DNA of 43,371 nucleotides from 02-FULL-45-11b sp041663485 (GCA_041663485.1 JBAYMO010000011.1:1-43371); one strand, 5' to 3'. Positions 17,190-25,818 are shown, counted from the stretch's first letter. Made by a program: numbers and translations. Notes: a model not told the origin generated them from the letters alone.

Positions 17190-17822
17190 ATGAAAATAAT
17201 TATATTTGGTCCTCAGGGCTCAGGTAAGGGGACGCAAGCTGAATTAATCGCCAGAAGGCATAAATGGCCTTATATCTCCACTGGCGATATTTTTCGTTAT
17301 CACTTAAAAAATAACACGGCCTTGGGTCAAAAAATAAGCTCTTATGTTAATAGTGGCAAATTGGTGCCCGATTTATTGGTAAATCAAGTGGTTCAAGACA
17401 GAATTAATCAGCCTGATTGCGCCTTGGGCTTTGTTTTAGATGGCTATCCAAGAAATTTGGCTCAGTTAAACTTCTTAAATCAAATTACCAAGATTGATTT
17501 AGCCATGGTGATTAATTTAAGTGATGAAACTGCCATTCGGCGTTTAGCCCAACGTTTGGCCTGCAAATGCGGCCTGAGCTATCATCTAACCTTTAATCCG
17601 CCTAAACAGGCCGGCGTTTGTGATAAATGCGGCGGTGAACTTTTTCGACGAGACGATGATCAGCCTGATGCCATTAAACAACGATTGGAAATATATCATC
17701 AGGAAACCGAGCCAATCTATTCCGATTATAAAAAAGACGGTGTCTTGCATGTCATTGACGGTGATAAGCCAATTGAAGAAGTTTATAAACAGGTTGACGA
17801 AGTAATATCTTCAATCAAATAG
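17190..17822 (+). CDS. adk: Adenylate kinase, zinc-binding LID
   Basis: 210 aa from ATG 17190 (MKIIIFGPQGSGKGT); the open frame has a TTG nine bases upstream that overlaps the previous gene. P-loop at residues 7-15, STGDIFR near 33 and DGYPRN near 84. The LID segment has CKCG and CDKCGG, four cysteines placed to bind zinc as in Gram-positive adenylate kinases. It converts AMP + ATP to 2 ADP. The secY-adk-map order is common. One base separates its stop from map. Confidence 0.96.
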   Translation: MKIIIFGPQGSGKGTQAELIARRHKWPYISTGDIFRYHLKNNTALGQKISSYVNSGKLVPDLLVNQVVQDRINQPDCALGFVLDGYPRNLAQLNFLNQITKIDLAMVINLSDETAIRRLAQRLACKCGLSYHLTFNPPKQAGVCDKCGGELFRRDDDQPDAIKQRLEIYHQETEPIYSDYKKDGVLHVIDGDKPIEEVYKQVDEVISSIK

Positions 17823-17823
17823 T

Positions 17824-18603
17824 ATGGTGACTATTAAAAAATCCGAAGAGATTGTCGTCTTGCGCCAAGGCGGAAGAATTTTAGCGCAAGTACTGCAGCA
17901 ATTGGTTATGGCCGCTCAGCCGGGCGTAACGACTTTGGCCTTGGATCAATTGGCTGAAAAATTAATTTTAGAAGCGGGGGGTTTACCCGCTTTCAAGAAC
18001 TATCGCGGTCATGCTGATGAAGATCCATTTCCCAGCACCATTTGTGCTTCGGTTAATACGCAATTAGTTCATACTGCCGCCAGTGATTATGTTTTGAAAA
18101 ATGGCGATATTTTAAGTATTGATATTGGCATGAAATATCCAGCCAAAGACCCTGGTTATTTTACCGACATGACGACTACAATTCCTATCGGCTCGGTTTC
18201 GCCCATTGCCCGAAAAGTCATTCGGGTAACCAAGAAATCTTTGGATATTGGTTTGGCGCAAATTAAGGAAGGCAATTATATCTCCGATATCGGCCGGGCG
18301 ATTCAGCAATATGTCGAAAGCGAAGGTTTTTCCGTGGTCAGGGAGTTGGTGGGTCATGGCGTGGGTTACGCCGTGCACGAAGATCCAAGAATTCCCAATT
18401 ATTATGATAAAAGAAATGATGATGTACAGCTTAAAGAGGGCATGGTTCTGGCCATTGAGCCGATGGTTAACGTTGGTCATTACGCCATTAAAACCGCGCC
18501 TGACGGTTGGGCGGTCGTAACAGCCGATGACAGTTTGTGCGCGCATTTTGAACACACGATTGTGGTAACCAAAAAAGGTTGTGAAATTATAACTTTACCT
18601 TAG
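17824..18603 (+). CDS. map: Methionine aminopeptidase, type I
   Basis: 259 aa. The five metal ligands are visible: Asp in SIDIG and in TDMTT, His in GHGVGYAVHEDP, Glu in LAIEPM and Glu in FEHTIVV; the catalytic His is in VHTAA. It removes the initiator Met from nascent proteins. Start ATG 17824 is one base after adk, and ruvX starts one base after its stop. Confidence 0.97.
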   Translation: MVTIKKSEEIVVLRQGGRILAQVLQQLVMAAQPGVTTLALDQLAEKLILEAGGLPAFKNYRGHADEDPFPSTICASVNTQLVHTAASDYVLKNGDILSIDIGMKYPAKDPGYFTDMTTTIPIGSVSPIARKVIRVTKKSLDIGLAQIKEGNYISDIGRAIQQYVESEGFSVVRELVGHGVGYAVHEDPRIPNYYDKRNDDVQLKEGMVLAIEPMVNVGHYAIKTAPDGWAVVTADDSLCAHFEHTIVVTKKGCEIITLP

Positions 18604-18604
18604 T

Positions 18605-19036
18605 ATGGCAATTTTAGGCATTGATTATGGCGCGAAAAAAATTGGGCTAGCCAAATCCGACGATAAGAATAAATTCGCCATGCCTTTGGAAATTATCAAA
18701 AGCGATAATCAAAAAGAAATTTTAAAAAGAATTAAAGAGGTTTGCGAGCAAGAAGATATCGAAAAAATTATCGTGGGCGTGCCAATATCACTGAAAGCGG
18801 AAAAACGCGATAACTTATTTCGTTTAAAAGATTTGGAAAATAAGCAAATGCAAGAAGTTTTGGTTTTTGTTGATTGGCTAAAAGACAATTTAAAACTGCC
18901 TCTGGAGGTTGAAGATGAAAGACTTTCTAGTAAAATGGCCAACCGTTTAGGCCGGGGAGAAATTAAAAGAAAAGGCGATGATGACGCGGTGGCCGCCATG
19001 TTAATTTTGCAATCTTATCTCGATAAAAATTCTTAG
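18605..19036 (+). CDS. ruvX: Holliday junction resolvase-like YqgF/RuvX
   Basis: 143 aa, RNase H fold. The N-terminal GIDYGAKKIGLA has the first catalytic Asp, IIVGVPI the middle strand and the C-terminal GDDDAVAAMLILQSYL the last acidic residues. Family members act in pre-16S rRNA 5'-end maturation and possibly in junction resolution. It is in the adk-map-ruvX-recO run. Confidence 0.93.
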   Translation: MAILGIDYGAKKIGLAKSDDKNKFAMPLEIIKSDNQKEILKRIKEVCEQEDIEKIIVGVPISLKAEKRDNLFRLKDLENKQMQEVLVFVDWLKDNLKLPLEVEDERLSSKMANRLGRGEIKRKGDDDAVAAMLILQSYLDKNS

Positions 19037-19038
19037 AC

Positions 19039-19599
19039 ATGTCGACTTATCAAACAACCGGCATTATATTAAAAATTTCTGATCGGGGAGAAGCCGATCA
19101 GGTTTTTTCTATTTACACGAAAAGTAAAGGCAAGATTTTGGCTTTAGGCAAAGGGACAAAAAAAATTCAAAGTAAGTTGAATGGTCAGCTGCAGTATTTC
19201 AGCCTGGTTTATTTGATGATCGCGCCAGGCAAGATGCATGATCATATTGCCAGCGCCGAAATTGTTTTGAATCATCCTAAAATTAAGTCTGATTTAAAAA
19301 AAATAATTCTTGCCAGCTTTGCTTTGGAGTTGGTGGAAAAAATGACAAGAAACGGTCAGCCGGAGCCGGATATTTTTTTACTTTTAGAGAATTTTTTTAA
19401 AGTAGTTGAAAATGAGACTTTCGATGCGGTTAAAATTAATAAGTACAAAAGAATGTTTGTTGTTAAGCTTTTGGGTATTTTAGGTTTCGCGCCCCCGGTT
19501 GGTATTATCAATAGCGAAAAAAAGCTCACGGATTTTTTGACGACTCATCTGGAAATGCCGCTATTAAGTGTTAAATTATTAGCTAAAATTAAGTCTTGA
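19039..19599 (+). CDS. recO: DNA repair protein RecO, short form
   Basis: 186 aa. The N-terminal OB fold is clear: STYQTTGIILKISDRGEADQVFSIYTKSKGK (positions 2-32). The C-terminal helical part is present but short: typical RecO is 230-250 aa and usually has a zinc motif, which I do not see. RecO loads RecA onto SSB-covered DNA with RecR. The frame ends cleanly, so this may be a reduced form. A promoter for the next unit overlaps its last codons. Confidence 0.85.
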   Translation: MSTYQTTGIILKISDRGEADQVFSIYTKSKGKILALGKGTKKIQSKLNGQLQYFSLVYLMIAPGKMHDHIASAEIVLNHPKIKSDLKKIILASFALELVEKMTRNGQPEPDIFLLLENFFKVVENETFDAVKINKYKRMFVVKLLGILGFAPPVGIINSEKKLTDFLTTHLEMPLLSVKLLAKIKS

Positions 19600-19624
19600 C
19601 TTTTGATAGTTTTTTTGTTAACAT
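19596..19624 (+). promoter_or_regulatory. Promoter of the 598-aa gene unit
   Basis: -35 TTGACT (19596-19601) overlapping the recO stop, 17-nt spacer, -10 TAACAT (19619-19624). Predicted start near 19631. Confidence 0.6.
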
Positions 19625-19634
19625 AGCCAAGGAG

Positions 19635-19685
19635 GTTGTCGGACTTTGACAACTTGAACATGACGGCGCAGGCCGTTATTTTTTT
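19635..19685 (+). terminator. Leader hairpin plus intrinsic terminator upstream of the 598-aa gene
   Basis: First hairpin GTTGTC/GACAAC (19635-19640 with 19648-19653). The second stem, ACGGC/GCCGT (19663-19667 with 19672-19676, GCAG loop), is extended by two pairs and followed by TATTTTTTT. Because a promoter lies just upstream, this could be an attenuator or a small RNA of about 55 nt; it could also simply terminate recO. A further 11-bp hairpin (19734-19744 with 19766-19776) lies between it and the gene. Confidence 0.6.
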
Positions 19686-19808
19686 ATATAGATCGCGTAT
19701 TTCTGCTTGGCTAAAGCAGTCGATAATTTAGCCCTTTTTTGCTGACTACAGCCACGAATTACGGCCAGCAAAAAAGCAAAACCCAAGACCGTGGTAGGAG
19801 AAGTGCTC

Positions 19809-21605
19809 ATGTCGTTATCACTGAAACACTCGGCATCAGTCGGCGATTTGTCAACCCAGCAAATTCTGCACTTGTTGGATCGGGGAATCGCTATGCTGGT
19901 CTTTGTCTTGACCAAGCGCCGTGTCACCAGTTTGTTTGAAGCTCTGCATAAATCCGGGCAAGAGGCGCCAGGTTTTGTGGCAGCCATGATGCAAGCTTCG
20001 ACCGGTACGGCGGTGTCTATGGATGCTGCCGCTTGGCAGATGATGTGCAGTAATCCAACTGCTTCTATTCGTGCAATTACGGCCAGCTCGGCCAGCAAGG
20101 GCGAACGGATTCATCATTTGGTTCGTCGTTTGTACTTGTCGGCGGGAATCAATTTTTTTGCTATCCGAAGTCGCTATGAGGGTTTGGTCAAAGCTTTGGC
20201 GCTGCATTTTGACGCCAAGCACTCGCCGCACACGATGTTGGGCAACAACATCACTTTTTTGAATGCCGGCGAGGGCGCGCGGTTTCATCCGACCCAGGTT
20301 GCGTTGGATTTGCTTTCAATCGTTTCCTGGTATCTCTTTGGCGAGGCGATTATGGCTGACAGTGGTTATCGGATGAGCCATCCAAACTTTTTGGCCGCCA
20401 TTCAGCAGTTTCTGCAATTAAGTCGGGAAGATCGTCTGGCCAGGATTGCGGCGGTTTTGGAAGGCAAGACGGTCTGCTTCAGTCCGGACTGTGCCAAATC
20501 TCGAGTGGTTTTTGACTGGCGTTCGGCTGGTCCGAAGTTGGGGATGAAGTTTCTTTTCGCTACGCCGGATAATCCCGAATTTCGGTTTGACAGCCGCTAT
20601 CTTCAGGGCATTGACCATCATAATGTTGATGCCCTAGTTCCCGATCAGCCGTTTGATGTTCTGTACAAGCTGCGTTGGCGGGTGGAACATCAACCGCCAC
20701 ATGTGCGTCAACTGATCGCCACTCTCAATCCGTCTTTTCAGATTGATTGGCGGTTTGCTGAGCATTTGCGGACGCGAAAGAAGTCGGCATTCTTTTTAGA
20801 TGCTTTACCTATAGACAAGGCACTTCCCTCAATGACGTCAGATGTTGAAGACCATCCCAATTGTCTATGTTGGCTGGAGGCCTTTATGGCTCTGGCGATG
20901 CGCATGGCCTATATTGAGGCAGGTTACAAGTGTTGGGAAAACGAGGAAGTCGTCGCCGAAAATTGTTGGCAGCTTCCGCCGTCGCAATCCGCGGGTTTGA
21001 TTCAGACTCGCTCCATGACCTTTACGGAGTATGAGGGCTACCTTAGGGATCATCCGATTAAGACGGCTACTCACGTGAACCGATTGCTCAATGGTTGCAA
21101 CTTGGATCACCTGCGGCCGGTTGGACTGTCTGATTTGGTCAAGAAGCTGCTTCGCCGATTAGGGTTTTCCGGGCCGATTATTGCCGCTGAAGACGTTGTC
21201 CCTGATTCCAACCAGGACGGGTTGCACAAGGATGTGATGTGGTTTCCTGACGCGAGATTGCATGAATGGCGGCCGGAGATCCTGGACGTAATTCACATGC
21301 TTTCCGAGGGAGGCATGACGTACAACTTCATTGATGGGACGTCCAGGATGGTGAGGAAGTTCCGCGTTGATACCAGCAAGGAAAGTAAAGTTGTTGGTAT
21401 TCTGCGCTGCCCTCGAGGAATGAATCCGGAATCAACGCCGGATCATCCTGAGCCCGAGTGCATTGACGGGCATGAGGAGGAGGTGCCAAATACCTCAGTC
21501 TTTACGCTATATGGACCTGACGATTGCCGTCGGGCGCGGTGTTTTTACTGCGAGTCTATCCATACAGCCGAAGAGATGAGAACGCATATGGCAGCCTTGC
21601 AATAG
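19809..21605 (+). CDS. Large hypothetical protein, G+C-rich single-gene unit
   Basis: 598 aa from ATG 19809, chosen because AGGAGA lies 7 nt before it; a GTG at 19791 in frame has no RBS. I do not recognise the family. The protein is soluble, rich in Trp/His/Arg, and ends with CFYC-x8-H-x6-H-like residues (RCFYCESIHTAEEMRTHM), which could bind a metal. Base composition differs from its neighbours: bases 19981-20040 have 36 of 60 G+C against 24 of 60 in recO (19441-19500). It has its own promoter, long leader and terminator, so it may be a transferred gene or a specially expressed lineage gene. Confidence 0.85.
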   Translation: MSLSLKHSASVGDLSTQQILHLLDRGIAMLVFVLTKRRVTSLFEALHKSGQEAPGFVAAMMQASTGTAVSMDAAAWQMMCSNPTASIRAITASSASKGERIHHLVRRLYLSAGINFFAIRSRYEGLVKALALHFDAKHSPHTMLGNNITFLNAGEGARFHPTQVALDLLSIVSWYLFGEAIMADSGYRMSHPNFLAAIQQFLQLSREDRLARIAAVLEGKTVCFSPDCAKSRVVFDWRSAGPKLGMKFLFATPDNPEFRFDSRYLQGIDHHNVDALVPDQPFDVLYKLRWRVEHQPPHVRQLIATLNPSFQIDWRFAEHLRTRKKSAFFLDALPIDKALPSMTSDVEDHPNCLCWLEAFMALAMRMAYIEAGYKCWENEEVVAENCWQLPPSQSAGLIQTRSMTFTEYEGYLRDHPIKTATHVNRLLNGCNLDHLRPVGLSDLVKKLLRRLGFSGPIIAAEDVVPDSNQDGLHKDVMWFPDARLHEWRPEILDVIHMLSEGGMTYNFIDGTSRMVRKFRVDTSKESKVVGILRCPRGMNPESTPDHPEPECIDGHEEEVPNTSVFTLYGPDDCRRARCFYCESIHTAEEMRTHMAALQ

Positions 21606-21626
21606 TATTATGTTGTGTCTATTCCG

Positions 21627-21663
21627 CTCCGCCAGACCTCAATGGGGTTTTGCGGAGTTTTTT
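21627..21663 (+). terminator. Terminator of the 598-aa gene
   Basis: CTCCGC/GCGGAG (21627-21632 with 21652-21657) with further internal pairing around ACCTC/GGGGT, followed by TTTTTT. Confidence 0.85.
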
Positions 21664-21666
21664 ATT

Positions 21667-21707
21667 AAAAAAAATAGAGCCTCGCAAGTCCGTTGGACTG
21701 GAGGCTC
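21667..21707 (-). terminator. Terminator of the 91-aa minus-strand gene
   Basis: GAGCCTC/GAGGCTC (21677-21683 with 21701-21707) with an inner AGTCC/GGACT stem and GTT loop. On the minus strand it is followed by a T run (A run at 21667-21674 on the plus strand). It lies back to back with the plus-strand terminator. Confidence 0.85.
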
Positions 21708-21735
21708 CATAAGAAGTGTGCCAATGACGGCGCGC

Positions 21736-22011
21736 TTAAGCGGTCGCCAGGTGCTCGTATTCGATTGCGAGTACCGTTTCCTCGTAATCGAATACGAGCT
21801 GGTGCAGGGTACTGCTTTTTCCATTTGGGATAACCCCATAGTTTTTCTCAGCCGCCAGATGCGCGCGCATCAGATCTCGCTTCGCAGCATGAAACTCGTC
21901 CGGGTTCGTGAAACGCAAGGTTCCACGGGCCCTTTGGATGCGTTCAATAAGATTCAACACACCCTGATCCAAAGACAGGTAAGCGCCACCAAATGTCATT
22001 GTTCCGGCCAT
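21736..22011 (-). CDS. Small hypothetical protein, minus strand, with ideal SD
   Basis: 91 aa (MAGTMTFGGAYLSLDQGV...), no recognised family; mixed helical, His/Glu-containing. The start at 22011 is fixed by AAGGAGG (plus-strand 22020-22026) placed 8 nt upstream, within an extended match AAGGAGGTGAT to the 16S 3' end. A consensus promoter lies upstream and a strong terminator downstream. Its G+C is higher than the neighbours (34 of 60 at 21841-21900). It converges on the 598-aa gene and may belong to the same class of independent units. Confidence 0.8.
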   Translation of the reverse strand: MAGTMTFGGAYLSLDQGVLNLIERIQRARGTLRFTNPDEFHAAKRDLMRAHLAAEKNYGVIPNGKSSTLHQLVFDYEETVLAIEYEHLATA

Positions 22012-22058
22012 GACAATCACCTCCTTAAAAGTTGAGTGGGAACAATGTTGAGATTTTT

Positions 22059-22087
22059 ATATTACATTGAATTCATAATTATGTCAA
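22059..22087 (-). promoter_or_regulatory. Promoter of the 91-aa minus-strand gene
   Basis: On the minus strand: -35 TTGACA (22087-22082), 17-nt spacer, -10 TAATAT (22064-22059). Leader of about 40 nt. Confidence 0.75.
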
Positions 22088-22153
22088 GAGGCAAGGTCAA
22101 TATTCAGTCTCACAGAATATTGCCAAATTAGCTAAAAAATTGTATGATTAGCA

Positions 22154-22159
22154 TATAAT
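22154..22159 (+). promoter_or_regulatory. Possible -10 element for aspS
   Basis: TATAAT at 22154-22159, about 31 nt before the aspS ATG. No convincing -35 is seen at the right distance, so this is a weak call. Confidence 0.35.
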
Positions 22160-22190
22160 TATCCTTAATTTCTAAATTAATTTTTGTTTT

Positions 22191-23645
22191 ATGAAAAGAA
22201 TTGCTATCGAGGAGGTAGTCAAAAAAGCCGGAGAAACGGTTAAAGTTAGCGGCTGGGTTCATTCTCGTCGTGACCATGGTAAAATAATTTTTATTGATTT
22301 ACGTGACCGCTCCGGCCTTTTGCAAGTAGTTTTTGAGCCGAAATACGCAGAGGCTTACCAATTCGCCAATCAACTGCGGCCGGAATTTGTTGTCAGTATT
22401 GAAGGTAAAATTAACGAGCGTCCGGCGAAAATGGTTAACGATAAGATTTCGACCGGCACCGTGGAAATGACCGGTGAAAAATTGGAGATATTAAACGAAG
22501 CCAAAACTTCGCCTTTTGAGATTGACAAAGACAGCTCCAAGGTGGGCGAGGAAACTAGATTAAAATACCGCTACTTGGATTTACGAACTTTGCGCATGAC
22601 CAATAATTTGGTGATGCGTTCAAAGGTGACGAAGTTCTTTCGTGATTATTTGACCAAGAATAATTTTTTAGAAATTGAAACGCCGATTTTAACCAAAGGC
22701 ACGCCCGAAGGCGCGCGTGAATTTTTGGTGCCTTCTCGTATTTATCCTGGCAAATTTTATGTCTTACCTCAGTCACCCCAGCAATTCAAGCAGTTACTGA
22801 TGGTGGCCGGAGCGGAAAAATATTTTCAAGTGGCCAAATGCTTTCGCGATGAAGATACGCGCGGCGATAGACAAGCGGAGTTTACCCAGCTGGATATTGA
22901 ATTGAGTTTTGTGCAGCAAGAAGATATTTTTGAGTTGATTGAACCGATGATGATTGAAATGGTTAAGACTTTGTATCCGAACAAAAAAGTTACTCATTTG
23001 CCGTTCAAGCATTTGACTTATGCCGAGTGTATGGAAAAATACGGCTCCGATAAGCCTGATCTAAGAGTCAATAAAGAAGATCCGGACGAATTAGCTTTTA
23101 TGTGGCTGATTGATCCACCGATGTTTAAATATTCCGAGACGGAAAAGAAATTAGTAGCCAGCCATCATCCTTTCACCATGCCGAATTTAGAAGATATGCA
23201 AAAGTATCCTGATGAGCCAAGAAAATGGCGAGCCTATGGCTATGATTTAGTTTTAAACGGTTTTGAAGTGGCCGGTGGTTCTATTAGAATTCATCGCCGC
23301 GATATTCAGCAAAAAGTTTTTGAACTTTTAGGTTTAGGTGAAGATGAGATTAAAAATCGATTCGGCCATATGCTGGAAGCTTTTGAATTTGGCGCGCCGC
23401 CACATGGGGGGATTGCGCCGGGTATTGATCGGATTATGGCGATTCTACAAAACGAACCTAATATTCGCGAAGTTATTGTTTTTCCCAAGACCGGCGACAG
23501 TCGCGATTTAATGATGGACGCGCCGAACGTGGTATCGGCTAAAGCTTTGAAAGAAGCCAATATTAGAATTTCCGATGAAGCCATAGCTCAAGCTAAGGCG
23601 CGCGGTGAAGAATTGGAAGGTTTTGATACGGCCATGGCGGACTAA
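22191..23645 (+). CDS. aspS: Aspartyl-tRNA synthetase lacking the GAD domain
   Basis: 484 aa. N-terminal OB fold (VKVSGWVHSRRDHGKIIFI) binds the anticodon. Class II motifs: motif 1 around LTKNNFLEIETPIL, motif 2 FRDEDTRGDRQAEFTQLDIE and motif 3 GGIAPGIDRIMAIL. Bacterial AspRS is about 590 aa with a GAD insertion. Here PDLRVNKEDPDELAFMWL runs straight into PPMFKYSETEKK and HHPFTMP, so that insertion is missing. It charges tRNA-Asp and may also charge tRNA-Asn if an amidotransferase is present elsewhere. It is the first gene of a plus-strand run. Confidence 0.95.
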   Translation: MKRIAIEEVVKKAGETVKVSGWVHSRRDHGKIIFIDLRDRSGLLQVVFEPKYAEAYQFANQLRPEFVVSIEGKINERPAKMVNDKISTGTVEMTGEKLEILNEAKTSPFEIDKDSSKVGEETRLKYRYLDLRTLRMTNNLVMRSKVTKFFRDYLTKNNFLEIETPILTKGTPEGAREFLVPSRIYPGKFYVLPQSPQQFKQLLMVAGAEKYFQVAKCFRDEDTRGDRQAEFTQLDIELSFVQQEDIFELIEPMMIEMVKTLYPNKKVTHLPFKHLTYAECMEKYGSDKPDLRVNKEDPDELAFMWLIDPPMFKYSETEKKLVASHHPFTMPNLEDMQKYPDEPRKWRAYGYDLVLNGFEVAGGSIRIHRRDIQQKVFELLGLGEDEIKNRFGHMLEAFEFGAPPHGGIAPGIDRIMAILQNEPNIREVIVFPKTGDSRDLMMDAPNVVSAKALKEANIRISDEAIAQAKARGEELEGFDTAMAD

Positions 23646-23693
23646 TATCATGGCGCCTGGCCATACACTTGTACTAAATCGTAAAATAAAAAT

Positions 23694-24362
23694 ATGAAAT
23701 TAACCGTTGAGGTAGTTAAAAATAATCTCAAGATAAAGGATTTTACCAGTCAGACGGAAAAATATCTTAATGCTTTGGGTTATACGGATCATGGGCTGAG
23801 GCATATCAATATTGTGTCTGATCGTTCCCATAGTATTGCCAGAAAGATCGGTTTAAGCGAGCACGAGCAGGAGTTGGCCGGCATTGCCGGTTATTGCCAT
23901 GATATGGGAAATTTTTTGGGTCGCACCCAGCATCATTATTGGGCGGCTTTACTTTTCTCCCAAGTTTTTTTAAATGAAGCCGATAATCCCAATGATGTCT
24001 CCACGATTGCCCAGGCGATTGTCAGTCATGACAAGGATGAATTAAAGATTGTTAATAAGATAACTGCGATTTTAATTATTGCCGATAAATCCGACGTGCA
24101 CCGGTCGCGGGTAAGAACCAGCAAAAAAGGTGGTCGTGACATGGATATTCATGATCGCGTAAATTACGCGGTCATTGATAATGATCTGGCCGTGGATACC
24201 AAGAAAAAAATTATCAAATTAAAGTTAAAACTGGATACAAAATTTTCCGCGCCCCTGGAGTATTTTGAAATTTTTACCGAGCGCATGACTTTTTGCCGTT
24301 TGGCGGCTGAATATTTGGGTTATAAATTTGGTCTGGAGATAAACGATTTTAAGTTATTGTAG
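23694..24362 (+). CDS. HD-domain phosphohydrolase
   Basis: 222 aa. Metal-binding HD pattern: H37 (GLRHI), H69-D70 (AGYCHDMGN), further histidines in TQHHYW and SHDKDE, and Asp in IADKSDVHRSR. HD enzymes hydrolyse nucleotides or cyclic dinucleotides; this substrate cannot be told from sequence. It follows aspS by 48 nt containing a small hairpin (23650-23654 with 23660-23664). Confidence 0.88.
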   Translation: MKLTVEVVKNNLKIKDFTSQTEKYLNALGYTDHGLRHINIVSDRSHSIARKIGLSEHEQELAGIAGYCHDMGNFLGRTQHHYWAALLFSQVFLNEADNPNDVSTIAQAIVSHDKDELKIVNKITAILIIADKSDVHRSRVRTSKKGGRDMDIHDRVNYAVIDNDLAVDTKKKIIKLKLKLDTKFSAPLEYFEIFTERMTFCRLAAEYLGYKFGLEINDFKLL

Positions 24363-24404
24363 TTGGGCTGATACTTTTTTAATTTATTAATTTTTAAAAA
24401 ATTT

Positions 24405-24974
24405 ATGGCTATCCCTAAAACCACAAAAAATTACTTGGACAAAAGAATGGCCAAGTATGATGAACTGGCCCATAAGACGGTTTATACGGCCTATGACTTG
24501 GCTCAAACTTTGCAAAAAGAATTAAATCAAATTGCCAAAAGTCTGTTGATTGCCACGGATAAAGCCTATGTGTTAGCGGTGGTGCCGGCGCACATGAGAA
24601 TCGATTTGAATAAATTAAAAAAAGCCCTAAAAGTTAAAAAGATCAGTATTCCAAACGAAAAAGTCATGGTTAAGGTTTTTAAAGTAAAGCCCGGGGCTAT
24701 GACAGCCTTTGGCGGTATGCACCAGGTAGAAGTCTGGGTAGATAAAAGCTTGTTAAAAACTAAAGACATAATTTTATCTGCCGGCAGTTTCACCGATTCG
24801 GTGCGCATGAAAGCCAAGGATTTTATTGGCATAGAAAAAGCTAAACTGGCCAGTTTCGCCAAAATGGGCGGGTACAAATTGCAAGTTAAATCGAAAAAGA
24901 AAAAAGTAGCCAAGAAAAAGACGAAGCCCGTCAAAAAAGTCATTAAAAAGATTATAATCAAGAAGAAAAAATAA
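24405..24974 (+). CDS. YbaK/EbsC-like aminoacyl-tRNA editing domain protein
   Basis: 189 aa. Residues 25-150 read like the YbaK/ProRS-INS fold: VLAVVPAHMRIDLNKLKKAL, KVKPGAMTAFGG and a VWVDKSLL strand followed by ILSAGSFTDSVRMKAKDF. Members remove mischarged amino acids from tRNA. The last 30 residues are a Lys-rich tail that could bind RNA. The position near aspS is compatible with a translation quality-control role, but this is inference. Confidence 0.75.
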   Translation: MAIPKTTKNYLDKRMAKYDELAHKTVYTAYDLAQTLQKELNQIAKSLLIATDKAYVLAVVPAHMRIDLNKLKKALKVKKISIPNEKVMVKVFKVKPGAMTAFGGMHQVEVWVDKSLLKTKDIILSAGSFTDSVRMKAKDFIGIEKAKLASFAKMGGYKLQVKSKKKKVAKKKTKPVKKVIKKIIIKKKK

Positions 24975-24984
24975 AAGCAATCAC

Positions 24985-25025
24985 ATAGCAAATAGCCCAC
25001 AGCCATTTGCTATCTGCTATTGGCT
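24985..25025. repeat. Inverted repeat of the AGCAAATGGC family
   Basis: ATAGCAAAT (24985-24993) pairs with ATTTGCTAT (25005-25013); then CTGCTATTGGCT overlaps the start of scpA. Related AGCAAATGGC / GCCATTTGCT words recur around 34423-34470 and 34873-34895, indicating a dispersed short repeat family. Confidence 0.6.
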
Positions 25026-25028
25026 AAA

Positions 25029-25745
25029 ATGCACAAGATTAAAATTGAACAATTCGAAGGTCCTTTGGATCTGCTTTTGCAGTTAATTGAGGAACAAAAA
25101 TTAGAAATTACCAAAGTGGCCTTGGCTCAAGTAACTGAGCAATATATTGAAATATTGGATCAGTCAACGGGCGATAACGTCAAGCCGGAAGAATTGGCTG
25201 ATTTTTTAGTTATTGCCGCCCGCTTGCTTTTAATTAAATCAAAAGCCCTTTTACCATTTTTGGAATGGGGTGATGAAGAAGAGGAGGAGGATTTAACTAA
25301 GCAGTTAAAGATTTACAAAGAATATTTGGATGCCATGAAAGTGATTCAGAAAATGGTGAGCCAAAAACATTTTGCCTACTCGCGCGAGAAAATGATTGTT
25401 TTTAAAGACGTGGAATTTTCGCCACCGCCGAAATTAACCAAAGACAAATTGGCGGAAGTGATGCTGGGAGTGATTCGGGGTTTGCAGCCATTTTTGAATT
25501 TGCCTACGGAAGTAATCAAGCGCACGGTCAATATTCAGGAAAAAATCAGTCAAATTCGTCAGCGTTTATATCAGCAAGCCACTACGAGATTTTCTGATAT
25601 TTTAAGAGAGGCCAAAGATAAAACAGAAGTCATCGTCAGTTTTTTAGCGCTGCTGGAATTAATTAAGCAAAAAACCGTAATGGCCAAACAGTCCGGGACG
25701 TTCGATGATATCATTCTTGAAAGAATTGGTGATAGTAAAAATTAA
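25029..25745 (+). CDS. scpA: Segregation and condensation protein A
   Basis: 238 aa from ATG 25029 (MHKIKIEQFEGPLDLLLQLIEE), the canonical kleisin start; a TTG three codons upstream is in a repeat. The N-terminal helical domain and the C-terminal winged-helix region (KTEVIVSFLALLELIKQKTV) are visible. ScpA is the kleisin that links SMC heads and works with ScpB, which lies at 30511. It ends at a strong terminator. Confidence 0.95.
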   Translation: MHKIKIEQFEGPLDLLLQLIEEQKLEITKVALAQVTEQYIEILDQSTGDNVKPEELADFLVIAARLLLIKSKALLPFLEWGDEEEEEDLTKQLKIYKEYLDAMKVIQKMVSQKHFAYSREKMIVFKDVEFSPPPKLTKDKLAEVMLGVIRGLQPFLNLPTEVIKRTVNIQEKISQIRQRLYQQATTRFSDILREAKDKTEVIVSFLALLELIKQKTVMAKQSGTFDDIILERIGDSKN

Positions 25746-25764
25746 TCAGAGGTATTTATTAAAT

Positions 25765-25787
25765 AAGCCTGAAAACAGGCTTTTTTT
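25765..25787 (+). terminator. Terminator after scpA
   Basis: AAGCCTG/CAGGCTT (25765-25771 with 25776-25782), AAAA loop, followed by a T run to 25787. Confidence 0.9.
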
Positions 25788-25789
25788 GA

Positions 25790-25818
25790 TTGACAAAGCC
25801 TGTTTAATATGCTATTAT
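25790..25818 (+). promoter_or_regulatory. Promoter of the SLOG-like gene
   Basis: -35 TTGACA (25790-25795), 17-nt spacer, -10 TATTAT (25813-25818). Leader of about 145 nt to the chosen start. Confidence 0.75.

Noticed and set aside
19659..19730. Leader peptide of 23 aa before the 598-aa gene
   Set aside because: The nearest AAGGAGG is 23 nt upstream at the predicted transcript start, and the frame runs through the terminator stem.
21610..22035. Plus-strand open frame of 141 aa
   Set aside because: It crosses two terminators and lies opposite the 91-aa minus gene, which has an ideal SD and promoter.
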